Shown: positions 26,893 to 35,405 of the stretch, piece after piece
How positions within the stretch are numbered: the stretch's first letter is position 1
Layout of the letters: each line of letters starts with the position of its first letter
NCBI GenBank assembly: GCA_902363835.1
Contig: CABJBM010000016.1
Coordinates: forward strand, 1-64,000
Length of the DNA: 64,000 nucleotides
Reading direction: 5' to 3'
Origin: Lachnospiraceae bacterium
GTDB lineage: Bacteria > Bacillota > Clostridia > Lachnospirales > Lachnospiraceae
Notes under the pieces: generated by a model
Seen by the model: the letters and a program-made list of their open reading frames with translations, nothing else
Databases searched by the model: none
What the model was told of the DNA's origin: nothing
Program-made: the position numbers and the translations under genes

Positions 26893-27798
26893 TTAAATCC
26901 ATCTATCACTGGTCGGTGGAGGTATTATTGCCGCTACGCCAGTTGGATTCCCTCCTTTGGGGTAGTATCTAAACATAAGTTCTTCATTTTTCGCGTAAGT
27001 ACCGATACACCAAACGCCATTATCAGTCGGAATGTTTATGAAAGGATTGAACACATCTCCACTGTTCATAGCCTCACACTTTATAAGTGATCTAGTATTT
27101 CCACCCCAAAAAGAGCCACTATCTAGTTTTGGATTTATCTGAACAAAGTTACTTAAAATGCTATTTGTTTTTGTTAAATCACTATTTAATTGAGCATACA
27201 AATCATATAACGTCTTCCCATACCTCGCATCCAAAGCATACCCTGCAGCCGTAGTCTGTCCGTTATTCACCAACTTCCCAACAGTAATTATCCCAGCCTT
27301 AAAATCATTAAAATCCTGAATAAACTTCTTCACCTTCCCCAGAAACACCTTCGATGTCTCCCCCTCCGCGGGAACCGGAAATTCAGATGTTACCTTTTCA
27401 AGCGAACCTATCTTCGTACCGGAAATATCCCCTCCAGATGCCGAAACCTTAGCATTCCAGTTATTTTTCTCCGTATCCGTCACAAAACGATGGGCAGCAT
27501 CCTGAGTGACATCCGATGCAAGTCCGGAAAATGCTATGTTTTTCATCTCTGAAAACCATTTTTGTATTTTTCCATGAGAAACCGATAATTTCTCCCCTGA
27601 TTCAATATTTTCGCGCAGAATCCCCTGATTGAATTCAGTGACTGTATTTGAAGCATTCCCATTATGATCCAGCTTCCTGCCATTCATATCTGTCAGCGTT
27701 TCATCTAAAATATCCATAGCCTTATTGTATTCTGATATGTCATAGAAATCATCTTCGCTTGGTTTCGGAAACTTATAATTCTTTGTTTCATTCCCCAT
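26893..27798 (-). CDS. Tail fibre / receptor-binding protein with switchable C-terminus
   Basis: A 301-residue protein (MGNETKNYKFPKPSEDDFYD...) with an N-terminal baseplate-attachment region, a central stalk with VTQDAAHRFVTDTEKNNWN and the common fibre element TTAAGYALDARYGKTLYDLYA, then a distinct tip from residue about 209. The tip (ending IIPPPTSDRWI) presumably binds the target-cell surface. The start at 27798 follows GAGGTG and overlaps the preceding gene by 11 bases. Codons for AQLNSDL (27195-27175) form one arm of the inverted repeat shared with the silent cassette at 26548-26877. In tailocins the fibre decides which strains are killed. Confidence 0.85.
   Translation of the reverse strand: MGNETKNYKFPKPSEDDFYDISEYNKAMDILDETLTDMNGRKLDHNGNASNTVTEFNQGILRENIESGEKLSVSHGKIQKWFSEMKNIAFSGLASDVTQDAAHRFVTDTEKNNWNAKVSASGGDISGTKIGSLEKVTSEFPVPAEGETSKVFLGKVKKFIQDFNDFKAGIITVGKLVNNGQTTAAGYALDARYGKTLYDLYAQLNSDLTKTNSILSNFVQINPKLDSGSFWGGNTRSLIKCEAMNSGDVFNPFINIPTDNGVWCIGTYAKNEELMFRYYPKGGNPTGVAAIIPPPTSDRWI
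27175..27195 (-). repeat. 21-bp fibre inversion repeat, expressed copy
   Basis: Reverse complement of 26554-26574 with one mismatch. It lies exactly at the border between the conserved fibre stalk and the variable tip. The predicted invertible unit is 26554-27195, about 640 bp. Confidence 0.75.
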
Positions 27799-28357
27799 TG
27801 ATAAACACCTCATTTCTTATCTGCCTGTGGCTCCAGGCTCTTAATTGTTTGTGAGTAAATTTACAGAGCAGATCATGCTGATTATAAAGAAGGTCCAAAT
27901 CCATAACCATATTACAAGGCACAAATTCTTCTAACATTTCCCTCACTTCATAAAAATTCCTCTTACTTTTTAACGCTACCCGAACAGTAATAACCTTTTT
28001 CGGATCAATTTCCAGGGTAAAACCATCTTCCCCGCATAAAACAGACAGCTTTTGCCTTAATGCAATCTTTGTATACGGAATCATGCGATTCCATTTTGAC
28101 AACACCTTAAAACGTCTGTCAGCCAGTGTATCATCAGGTAAAGGCTGAATATGCAGCATTTTTTCATATCGCTTCATACTCCTGATGTCAGAACTTGAAA
28201 TGAACTGATTGCTGAACACACTCTCTGTTTCATCCTCCAACCGCTGTATCTCCGGTTGGAGCACCTCCTGTACAGCTCTCATTTCTTCATATTCCTTGAG
28301 GAAGTCAGGAATGTAGGACAGTAAATCAGCTTCTCGAATCAATTTCAATCCCTCCAT
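27788..28357 (-). CDS. Putative tail protein, YmfQ/DUF2313 (gpI-like)
   Basis: A 189-residue protein of the DUF2313 family (LLSYIPDFLKEYEEMRAVQ near the N-terminus; later PDDTLADRRFKVLSKWN). Members lie between baseplate J and the tail fibre in PBSX-like and Mu-like tails, and correspond to the wedge or fibre-connecting protein gpI. The start overlaps the end of the baseplate J gene by 32 bases, implying coupled translation. Cytoplasmic assembly of the baseplate is the expected role. Confidence 0.85.
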   Translation of the reverse strand: MEGLKLIREADLLSYIPDFLKEYEEMRAVQEVLQPEIQRLEDETESVFSNQFISSSDIRSMKRYEKMLHIQPLPDDTLADRRFKVLSKWNRMIPYTKIALRQKLSVLCGEDGFTLEIDPKKVITVRVALKSKRNFYEVREMLEEFVPCNMVMDLDLLYNQHDLLCKFTHKQLRAWSHRQIRNEVFINGE

Positions 28358-29405
28358 ATATTGGAATCTGGTATTTACTTAATTCCAGATTTTCTGCTGC
28401 TCCGTTTATCCGTGTGTCACTGATATCGTAAATCCCCTGGATTTGCAAAATTTTCGCTTCCAGTTGTGAGATTCTTATAATACACCCCTGCTCTCCGAGA
28501 CCTTCCCATGAGGCTCTAAGCTCTCCCAAATAAGCATCAACCGCATTTCCGATCCGATCCTTTAAAACCTCAAAAGGATAACTGCCGTCAAATTCCAGCC
28601 TGCTGTTAATCTCTATCTTTACTTCCTCAGCAGTATCCACAGTTACAATATGATCAATCGGTGCAAGCCCATCTCCGTTCCCGCTATGTGCCGGATCAAT
28701 TATTTCCTGAACGGTTTGTACCAAAAGATCAGAAGCCCTGTTATAATTAGAATCCAGTATTGTTAATTTAACGGTAGAACCACCATTCCATGCCCTGGTG
28801 ATCTTTGTTGCACCAACTCCCGGAATACCATTGGTTCTATCCATGTAATCCTTCCGGTTTCCGCTAAAAGATTTTTCATGAAAAGAATCGAAATAAGCTT
28901 TCCGAAACCCTTCTGTTTCCTCATCATCTTCACCTGGGATCAGCACCTCTGTCATTTCCATAGCCGTAAGTCCGGGAATATTCAATACCGGAATCAAACG
29001 GCCTAACTGATGATTCCCGCAGGTTCCGGCAATTTCGCAGGTAACCTGATAAATTCCTCCCCCCATGCTGCCTGAAACCACATAATTGTTAAGCCCCAGA
29101 CGGAATCGGTCTCCTATTGAAACCTCAGCCATTTCAGGGGTAGCAACCGCTTTTAAAACTGCCCTGGTCGCCTCTTTCGGCTCCAGCCCCCGTTCTGCAG
29201 CTCTGCGGATTAAATTTTCCCTGGAGGCAGTGTCTGCAAAGGTTTCGTTTAAAATTTCATCAAACTCTATGTACATGATCTGCATTTCCGCCGCTGCCGC
29301 TGTAAGAGCCGTATAGATCAGCGCCCCTTCCCGTTTATCCAGCCCCTGGGGAACCCGATCCAGCATTCGTTTCAAAATAACTTCATACGTCATATTCTCA
29401 TACAT
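28326..29405 (-). CDS. Baseplate J-like protein (wedge)
   Basis: A 359-residue protein with the baseplate J signature: N-terminal YEVILKRMLDRVPQGLDKRE, AAAEMQIMYIEFDEILNETF, then TRAWNGGSTVKLTILDSN in the middle. It forms the wedge that joins the central hub to the sheath and is diagnostic of contractile (myovirus-type) tails. Its ATG shares bases with the end of the DUF2634 gene (29405), so the two are coupled. Confidence 0.92.
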   Translation of the reverse strand: MYENMTYEVILKRMLDRVPQGLDKREGALIYTALTAAAAEMQIMYIEFDEILNETFADTASRENLIRRAAERGLEPKEATRAVLKAVATPEMAEVSIGDRFRLGLNNYVVSGSMGGGIYQVTCEIAGTCGNHQLGRLIPVLNIPGLTAMEMTEVLIPGEDDEETEGFRKAYFDSFHEKSFSGNRKDYMDRTNGIPGVGATKITRAWNGGSTVKLTILDSNYNRASDLLVQTVQEIIDPAHSGNGDGLAPIDHIVTVDTAEEVKIEINSRLEFDGSYPFEVLKDRIGNAVDAYLGELRASWEGLGEQGCIIRISQLEAKILQIQGIYDISDTRINGAAENLELSKYQIPIYGGIEIDSRS

Positions 29406-29806
29406 TAAATGTTCACCTCCTTCTCAACCACAATCTCACCCAAAGTGGTATGAACCGTAAACCTTACATGAAGCACCTTCCCATTGCCTTCAAAGGAAAA
29501 TCCATCAACGCTCTGAATCCTGTCATCCTGCTGCAGTGCTTCTTTGATTCTCTTTTTGATCCTTGCTTTTGCCAGCCCTGTTGACTTTCCAAATAAATCT
29601 TTAAGCTCCACACCATAATTCCAGCTATAAATCAGCCAATCAAACCGCTCCGTATTCAGAATACAAAAAACCGTTTGCCTTACTGCCTCCAAGCCATCCA
29701 CCGTTCCAATCACGCGCTTTTTTTCCATATCCAGGCGAAAAGTTTTTGACGGCATCTGTACCACTTTAAAATCCTGTTCTAAAATATTACCTGTCACCGG
29801 AAGCAT
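29405..29806 (-). CDS. XkdS / DUF2634 baseplate protein (gp25-like)
   Basis: A 133-residue protein of the DUF2634 family (TFRLDMEKKRVIGTVDGLEA; RFDWLIYSWNYGVELKDLFG). It is the counterpart of T4 gp25, which primes sheath assembly at the baseplate. Located between DUF2577 and baseplate J as in PBSX and diffocin. Confidence 0.88.
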   Translation of the reverse strand: MLPVTGNILEQDFKVVQMPSKTFRLDMEKKRVIGTVDGLEAVRQTVFCILNTERFDWLIYSWNYGVELKDLFGKSTGLAKARIKKRIKEALQQDDRIQSVDGFSFEGNGKVLHVRFTVHTTLGEIVVEKEVNI

Positions 29807-29822
29807 GGCAACACCTCCTTTC

Positions 29823-30137
29823 TTACCACGTGCCCATTACTACATACTGCTGCCCGCCCCTTTTCTGAAGCAAAAGAACCTTTTGGCCGGCTTTTAATCC
29901 ATTTTTTACAGTCACAGACACCTCTCCGATTCCCGGAATCTCCATTAATTCTCTATGGTCTGTAAATTGTTTCATCAAAATAATCTGTGATTCAGATAAG
30001 ATTGTTTTCTGATCAATTTGTATTTCCATGGGATTTTCCTTAATCACAGTTCCCGGAATCACGTCACATGGATCTCCCGCTTCAATTGCCTGAATTACGA
30101 TCCGTTTTATATTTTCTATCCACTCTAAATCAGCCAC
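29823..30137 (-). CDS. XkdR / DUF2577 family tail protein
   Basis: A 104-residue protein. It has the compact beta-rich pattern of DUF2577 (GTVIKENPMEIQIDQKTIL; VTVKNGLKAGQKVLLLQKRG). In PBSX-like tails this small protein belongs to the hub or spike region. It overlaps the XkdQ gene by eight bases. Confidence 0.82.
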   Translation of the reverse strand: MADLEWIENIKRIVIQAIEAGDPCDVIPGTVIKENPMEIQIDQKTILSESQIILMKQFTDHRELMEIPGIGEVSVTVKNGLKAGQKVLLLQKRGGQQYVVMGTW

Positions 30138-31086
30138 TGACTTTCGCCCCCCTCAATATTAAATCCATGGTGTGTACTCCCTCTTCAATTTTATGGGTTG
30201 CAGATTCGATCACCAGATAATTTTTCAACTCTGGATCCTCTATATCCAGAAATACCGGAATCAGGCAGCCTGCCCGCACCCGTATATCTCCAAAGGCATC
30301 CTTCACAGTTAAAGTTCTGGAGGGGCGGTTGTATAAAGTCAGATATGTTTCTGCTATGGCCTGGCCGTCTACGCCCTTTTCAATGGACTCGTCTTTCTGT
30401 AAAATCCCCCATTTATTAATATTTTCTGTGTGCTTTGTCATATAGATTTCTCTTTGTTTTGTATCATTGTTGTCACAATACAGTTTGATCTGGTTATAAG
30501 TATTGCTGTCAATGCTGACCTTATAGTCATAATCCTGAGCAGCCTTATTATCAATCATAATATCAAGCTTCATGTTCTCCATATTTTTCAAAGCGAGCTT
30601 TCCTGCATCGTCATAAAACGTAAACAAGTTTTTCGTATGTATCATAGCAAGATCCAGATTGTTTAAAATAATATCAAACAGGGTTTTATCTTTTTCTTTT
30701 CTGGAAATCCGGTCTCCTGTATCCTCCAGCTCCCCAGTTTTTAAATGATAATCCCTGGCTATCATCTGGATCACCTCTCCGGCAGTTAAATCCGTGTAAT
30801 TATAAGTCTCTTTATTTTTTAAATATCTAAGCTGGTCATAAGCGGTAACCTTTATTTCTCCATCACTGCTCCAGCTGCGCTCAAAAATAAATCCAAAGAA
30901 AACGGGTTTCCCATCCACATCCAGACGGAGGGCATTGCCCTCCTCGATCTGGAGGCGTTTGTCCGGAATTAAGGTAAAAGAACATTTTCCGGGCTGTCCT
31001 CTGCGCTGAGTCTCCCAGGTAATCGCTCCTTTTACCACCGGCTCATATACGGTCTGGCCGTTCTGGATATATAAATGTACTTCCAT
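30130..31086 (-). CDS. XkdQ / late-control-D-like hub protein
   Basis: A 318-residue protein of the XkdQ/YqbQ family, equivalent to gpD/gp27 baseplate hub. It has AGEVIQMIARDYHLKTGELE and the TYLTLYNRPSRTLTVKDAFG block. Some databases label members as cell-wall hydrolases, but no catalytic motif is visible here. It links the tape measure/LysM proteins to the spike. Confidence 0.85.
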   Translation of the reverse strand: MEVHLYIQNGQTVYEPVVKGAITWETQRRGQPGKCSFTLIPDKRLQIEEGNALRLDVDGKPVFFGFIFERSWSSDGEIKVTAYDQLRYLKNKETYNYTDLTAGEVIQMIARDYHLKTGELEDTGDRISRKEKDKTLFDIILNNLDLAMIHTKNLFTFYDDAGKLALKNMENMKLDIMIDNKAAQDYDYKVSIDSNTYNQIKLYCDNNDTKQREIYMTKHTENINKWGILQKDESIEKGVDGQAIAETYLTLYNRPSRTLTVKDAFGDIRVRAGCLIPVFLDIEDPELKNYLVIESATHKIEEGVHTMDLILRGAKVSG

Positions 31087-31096
31087 TTCCTACCTC

Positions 31097-31765
31097 CTAC
31101 GGCATGGTGAGAACCTGCCCCGGATAAATGACATTGGGATTTGTTATTTTGTCCCGGTTCAGATTATGAATTTCCTGCCACCGGCTTCCATTGCCAAGCT
31201 GTTTTTTCGCTATTGACCATAGGCAGTCCCCCTTGGCAACCGTATAATTTTTCACCGGAAGCGGTTCTCCCTGACGTTCCTCTTGCGGCTGTGCGGACTC
31301 TATTTCCTGTTTTTCGTCAACAATGACAAAATTCATGATTTTAGTCCCATAATTTTTATATTCCTTCATTGTAAGAGACACTATGAGATCAAGCCCCTCA
31401 CTCACATCATCCGTAACCTTATAATCTTCCAAAGTAACATCAATGCTGGTATCAAAAAGGCTGTTTCCGCCCATTCCCTGCCGGATAACAGTAAATTCAA
31501 ACGGACTTTGGCCATCCTTTAATTCCTGAAGCCTTTCCAGAAAATCTTCCGCACTGTCAATGCTTCCATCCCAGACTGCACATGGGTAATCCATCTGAGG
31601 AATGATTGCATCAATGCTTATTTCCCCAAGGCCAAAGGGCCTGATCAAATTGATTTCTTCTCCGTTTATTAAATTCACCGTTTTGTTTTGCCCGCTATAT
31701 TTGACAGGAATCTTTTCAGGCGGCAGGGGGAGAAGCATATCATCAATGTAAACTTCATATGCCAT
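31097..31765 (-). CDS. LysM-containing tail protein, XkdP type
   Basis: A 222-residue protein. The N-terminal two thirds are a baseplate-associated domain; the C-terminal 50 residues are a LysM domain (YTVAKGDCLWSIAKKQLG ... NPNVIYPGQVLTMP) that can bind peptidoglycan. It corresponds to T4 gp53-like/XkdP proteins at the tail tip. Its ATG overlaps the end of the tape-measure gene (31765). Confidence 0.9.
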   Translation of the reverse strand: MAYEVYIDDMLLPLPPEKIPVKYSGQNKTVNLINGEEINLIRPFGLGEISIDAIIPQMDYPCAVWDGSIDSAEDFLERLQELKDGQSPFEFTVIRQGMGGNSLFDTSIDVTLEDYKVTDDVSEGLDLIVSLTMKEYKNYGTKIMNFVIVDEKQEIESAQPQEERQGEPLPVKNYTVAKGDCLWSIAKKQLGNGSRWQEIHNLNRDKITNPNVIYPGQVLTMP

Positions 31766-34224
31766 TATAAATTCACTCCTTCCGCTGCCGAAGCAAGGAT
31801 TTCACTGGTAGCATCACCGAGTCTGCGGTACATTTCATCAATATCAGTTACGTTCTTTATGGTATTGCTGTTATTCACATCTACTTTCAGTTCAGCGAGC
31901 GTAAACCGGTTGATGATTTCCTGTTCTGCAGCATCACGCATGTATTTTAGTTCCTCATCCATGATATCCATGGAGTCTGCCATTGCTGCTGTACTTATAG
32001 CAGTATCTCCTGTATTCTGGGCAATGCTGTCAGTTACACCGGACAAACCAGATTCTGAGGGATTCCTGTCAAAGAAACTATTTATCCCGCTAAGTTTATC
32101 CTTTATGTTACCTCCCAGCCCTTTTCCAAATTCATTTCCTTTATGGGCTTTATCACCATAATTCCACCGTTCCAGTGATATACCAAAATCAGCCAATACC
32201 TGATCCATCTCCAGTTTATCTGCTTTGACCTCATAGGTTCCATTTCCATACTTTTCAGCAAGCTGATCGGCAAGATTAGATAAATTATCCCGCCAGTCTT
32301 TCACAGTGTCTGCCATATTCGTACCAAATATAAAGTCCAGGCCCTGTGCTATCTTTTGTATAACACCAAGAACTGTATCACCTAAATCTGCAAATAAGTG
32401 AATTACCGAAGCTACCGGATCATGAAACAGATTTCCAAAAAAGTTTGCAAAAGCTGCCCAGCCATTATAAAAGTACTCAATAATCCCAAATCCAACTTCC
32501 AGAAGTCCCATAAGTGAATTGACTATGTATGCAACAGCTACTGCAATAGCACCGCATATTAGCCCTGTTGCACTGTAAGAGGTTCCGGCAAATTTATTAA
32601 CAGCAGCCACACCTGCATAAAAAAGTGCTATCAATATAACAATTGCCATAATTATAAAATTAATGGGACAGGTGGCTAATGCTGCATTTAATCCTTTCTG
32701 AGCAACTGTTTCTGCGAAAGTTGCTACTGCAGCAGCCCAACTGCAAGCCGTCTTCCGCGCCACACCGGCCGCATCCTTTATTATAGCAATCCACCCCTCC
32801 TCCATAGTCGCGTTATAAACAATCAAAGCCGCAATAATCCCCCACAAAACAGGCTCAATCACAGGCCATACTTCTGCAAAGACTTTCCCCACAGCTCCGG
32901 CCACAAATCCAATGACGCCAAATATCCCGCTGATTTCACTGGCATTCCCTTTAAGTCCGGTTGTGAAACTGTTGATGGCTTTGGTCACATTGTCAACCAT
33001 ATTGCCTATGGGTCCGGCAAGCCCCATATTAACTGTCTTAGCCAAAGAGCTCAGAGCGCTGGCCGCATCATTATATTTTACATTATTCAATTCTTCCAGA
33101 TGTTCCGTTGACAGTTCTACTGAACCATCCAACTTGGATAAGGCCATAATTCCTTCATTTCCAAGTGCCCCCCAGGCGCTGCCAAACAGCTTCATTCCTG
33201 CTATATTTCTTTTCACAGGATCTTCCATACTGCTTAAAGCGGCAATAGTATGCTGGAATGCCTGCTTTGCCGTATCACCGCCGCTTCCAAATGCTTCTGT
33301 CATCTTAGCAGCATCAAGCCCCAAAGCAGAAAAACCTTCCTGAGCATCCTTTCCACCGCCAACAGCTTTTGATGAAAATTCCTTTACAGCCTCACCTAAA
33401 GTGCTGACCGAAACCTCTCCATTCTGCGCTCCATTGACCAACATATTAAACATGTCAGCCCCGCCAAGGCCCAGGTTTTCAAACTGGGGGGAATATTTAT
33501 TGATTGTATCCAGAAGCTCTCCGTTTTTATCGAGACCGGCCTGAGTTGCCTGTACGATTAAGTCCAATGACTGGGAACCTGTAACTCCAAACTGCTCTTG
33601 CAGCACTCCTGCAGTTCGGAGGCTGTCTGCCAGGCTGTAGCCAAAGGTGTCTTCAAGGAGCAATCCGGCTCTTGTAAGCTGTTCCAGACTGTCCCCTGTC
33701 TGACCGGTCATCTGATGAACCGAAGACAGGCTCTTTGCAGCATCACCCAGACTGCCGCTTATGTTATCCACATATAGATTTTTAGCACTTTGCTTTGCCA
33801 TATCCAGGTCCTGCCCCTGCATCCCTGTCCGGGTCTGTATAATATTTCCCGCAGCTTTTATATCATTTGCCTGGTTAAATATTTCCATAGGACTGTTGTT
33901 AATTCCCATTTTGCCAATCCCTGATAAAGCCTTGCCCCAGAGAGCCTTCATTTTTTCAATCTTTTTCTTACTGTCATCTATCTTTTTATTTAATTCTTCC
34001 TGCTGTTCCTTGGCCTGTACGATTACTTCCGTAACCTGTTCAAACTGAATACCCATGCTATGAATATCTGTTACGGCAGCCTGCAGCCCCGGCAAGCCAA
34101 AATTACCTGCGGCCATCTGGAATCTTCGAAAGGACTCACTAGTCATATTAATTGAATGATTGATTCTGGTTAAAACGGAAGCGGCTCCATTATTAAGATT
34201 TATTGAGTTTTGTATCGTTGCCAT
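31765..34224 (-). CDS. Tail tape measure protein
   Basis: An 819-residue protein with an N-terminal coiled coil (about 70-95, KEQQEELNKKIDDSKKKIEK), the conserved tape-measure region (GSLGDAAKSLSSVHQMTGQ; DKNGELLDTINKYSPQFENL) and hydrophobic central helices (about 440-580) expected to insert in the target membrane. Tape measure length sets tail length; at about 0.15 nm per residue (family rule) the tail tube would be near 120 nm. Preceded by a GGAGGG ribosome site and the small gene at 34282-34449. Confidence 0.92.
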   Translation of the reverse strand: MATIQNSINLNNGAASVLTRINHSINMTSESFRRFQMAAGNFGLPGLQAAVTDIHSMGIQFEQVTEVIVQAKEQQEELNKKIDDSKKKIEKMKALWGKALSGIGKMGINNSPMEIFNQANDIKAAGNIIQTRTGMQGQDLDMAKQSAKNLYVDNISGSLGDAAKSLSSVHQMTGQTGDSLEQLTRAGLLLEDTFGYSLADSLRTAGVLQEQFGVTGSQSLDLIVQATQAGLDKNGELLDTINKYSPQFENLGLGGADMFNMLVNGAQNGEVSVSTLGEAVKEFSSKAVGGGKDAQEGFSALGLDAAKMTEAFGSGGDTAKQAFQHTIAALSSMEDPVKRNIAGMKLFGSAWGALGNEGIMALSKLDGSVELSTEHLEELNNVKYNDAASALSSLAKTVNMGLAGPIGNMVDNVTKAINSFTTGLKGNASEISGIFGVIGFVAGAVGKVFAEVWPVIEPVLWGIIAALIVYNATMEEGWIAIIKDAAGVARKTACSWAAAVATFAETVAQKGLNAALATCPINFIIMAIVILIALFYAGVAAVNKFAGTSYSATGLICGAIAVAVAYIVNSLMGLLEVGFGIIEYFYNGWAAFANFFGNLFHDPVASVIHLFADLGDTVLGVIQKIAQGLDFIFGTNMADTVKDWRDNLSNLADQLAEKYGNGTYEVKADKLEMDQVLADFGISLERWNYGDKAHKGNEFGKGLGGNIKDKLSGINSFFDRNPSESGLSGVTDSIAQNTGDTAISTAAMADSMDIMDEELKYMRDAAEQEIINRFTLAELKVDVNNSNTIKNVTDIDEMYRRLGDATSEILASAAEGVNL

Positions 34225-34281
34225 ACACTTTCCCTCCTTTCCTTTTTAGAAGAACACCCCAAAGGATGTCCTTCCATTCTT

Positions 34282-34449
34282 CTATCTTCTCCCTGCAGCC
34301 TTTGCCTTTTGCGCTTCCTTTTTATCATTTTCCAGCTTAAGCTGTACTGCCGCCATAACAAACGCCCGTTCATACCTGTCCAGCCTAAGAAACTCATGAG
34401 GCCATTTGTGGAGCTTGTGGAGGCAATAGTAGGCAATATTGGCCTCCAT
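34282..34449 (-). CDS. Small tail assembly protein upstream of tape measure
   Basis: A 55-residue gene (MEANIAYYCLHKLHKWPHEF..., then ERAFVMAAVQLKLENDKKEA) with a near-perfect GAAGGAGG site seven bases before the ATG at 34449. Proteins with the same start and size follow XkdN in PBSX-like clusters, where siphophages have the frameshifted gpG-T chaperone. It is too short for a usual length cut-off and easily missed. It probably chaperones the tape measure with XkdN. Confidence 0.8.
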   Translation of the reverse strand: MEANIAYYCLHKLHKWPHEFLRLDRYERAFVMAAVQLKLENDKKEAQKAKAAGRR

Positions 34450-34463
34450 ATCGCCTCCTTCTA

Positions 34464-34892
34464 TTAGTTTTTTGCTTCTTCAACCTGCTCTTCCAGAGTG
34501 ATATCAAAACCGTTTACCTGCTGAATGCGCTCCAGATAACCTGCGTATTCACCGGCAGTCAGCATGGCCTTTAAAAGCCCGTCAGCCCCCATAACATGAT
34601 AGGAATCCTGCAGTTCTTTGTCATTTAAGTTGGGATAAACCGTACATTCTGCTGCCAGCTTCCCAAGATAAAGGTTGTAATCCGTTTCCTGAGTATACTG
34701 TCCCTTTTTTCCGGTTACCTGTACCCGTTTTGTGCTCTCTTTTCTCAGGGCTTCATCTTCCTTAGAGGTAATCGCTTTAATTTCCCATTCCACCGGCTTT
34801 TTGTCTTGACCTAAAAAACGTTTGGAAGCAACGAACTTTTCGTGCTCTGCCTTAACTGCGTTCTGGCTTAAAAAACAACTTAAATCTCCCAT
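34464..34892 (-). CDS. XkdN-like tail assembly chaperone
   Basis: A 142-residue protein of the XkdN family (FVASKRFLGQDKKPVEWEIK; TDYNLYLGKLAAECTVYPNL; ending EEQVEEAKN). It is the equivalent of phage gpG, binding tape measure before tube polymerisation. It lies between tail tube and tape measure as expected. No obvious slippery heptamer was noticed at its end; the next protein has its own ribosome site. Confidence 0.87.
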   Translation of the reverse strand: MGDLSCFLSQNAVKAEHEKFVASKRFLGQDKKPVEWEIKAITSKEDEALRKESTKRVQVTGKKGQYTQETDYNLYLGKLAAECTVYPNLNDKELQDSYHVMGADGLLKAMLTAGEYAGYLERIQQVNGFDITLEEQVEEAKN

Positions 34893-34914
34893 TTCTTTTT
34901 ATCCCCTTCTTCTT

Positions 34915-35388
34915 TTACTGCATTCCTGCAAGATTGCTGAATCTTTCCGGCATTTCCCAGCTTTCAAATGTGAATTCAAACTCATCTTCCAGATATTCTC
35001 CTGTTGCGTCAAATTTGGTGATAATGCCTCCATTTAAGTTGCAATCTTTTAAAATCACGGTCTGGCGGCCTGCCCTGGAAACAGGATCCTCATTGGTTAC
35101 CTGGATATCAAAATAAATATCCTTTCCTGTCTGCTGGAACTTGTATAAGATATCCCGGAAAATACTTGTATTGTAATGGAAAGTAGCTGATCCGCTTCCC
35201 TTCATTCCTACGGTCTTATTTCCCTTCATGGCCCGTCCCAGAATCGGAATCTCTGATTTTACCTTTTCGATCTTTGCTTCCAGGTTCAATGCCTGCATAA
35301 AATTGTAACGTTCATTTTCAATTGTGATAAAACATTCTGCTTTTGTGGCGCTGATTGCGTCCCATGCGTCCATTGTAATATTGCTCAT
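34915..35388 (-). CDS. Tail tube protein, XkdM type
   Basis: A 157-residue protein of the XkdM/YqbM tube family (TMDAWDAISATKAECFITIE; GRAMKGNKTVGMKGSGSATF; FDATGEYLEDEFEFTFESWE). Hexameric rings of this protein form the inner tube that penetrates the target envelope. It follows the sheath gene by 17 bases. Confidence 0.92.
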   Translation of the reverse strand: MSNITMDAWDAISATKAECFITIENERYNFMQALNLEAKIEKVKSEIPILGRAMKGNKTVGMKGSGSATFHYNTSIFRDILYKFQQTGKDIYFDIQVTNEDPVSRAGRQTVILKDCNLNGGIITKFDATGEYLEDEFEFTFESWEMPERFSNLAGMQ

Positions 35389-35405
35389 ATTTCTTTACCC
35401 CTTTC

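Noticed and set aside
26554..27195. The recombinase at 5204-6094 as the fibre-tip invertase
   Set aside because: Its own 25-bp site shares no obvious sequence with the 21-bp fibre repeat and it lies about 21 kb away; there is no positive evidence.
34200..34436. 78-codon minus-strand frame before the tape measure
   Set aside because: It overlaps the better-supported 55-codon gene (34282-34449) in another frame and has no ribosome site.
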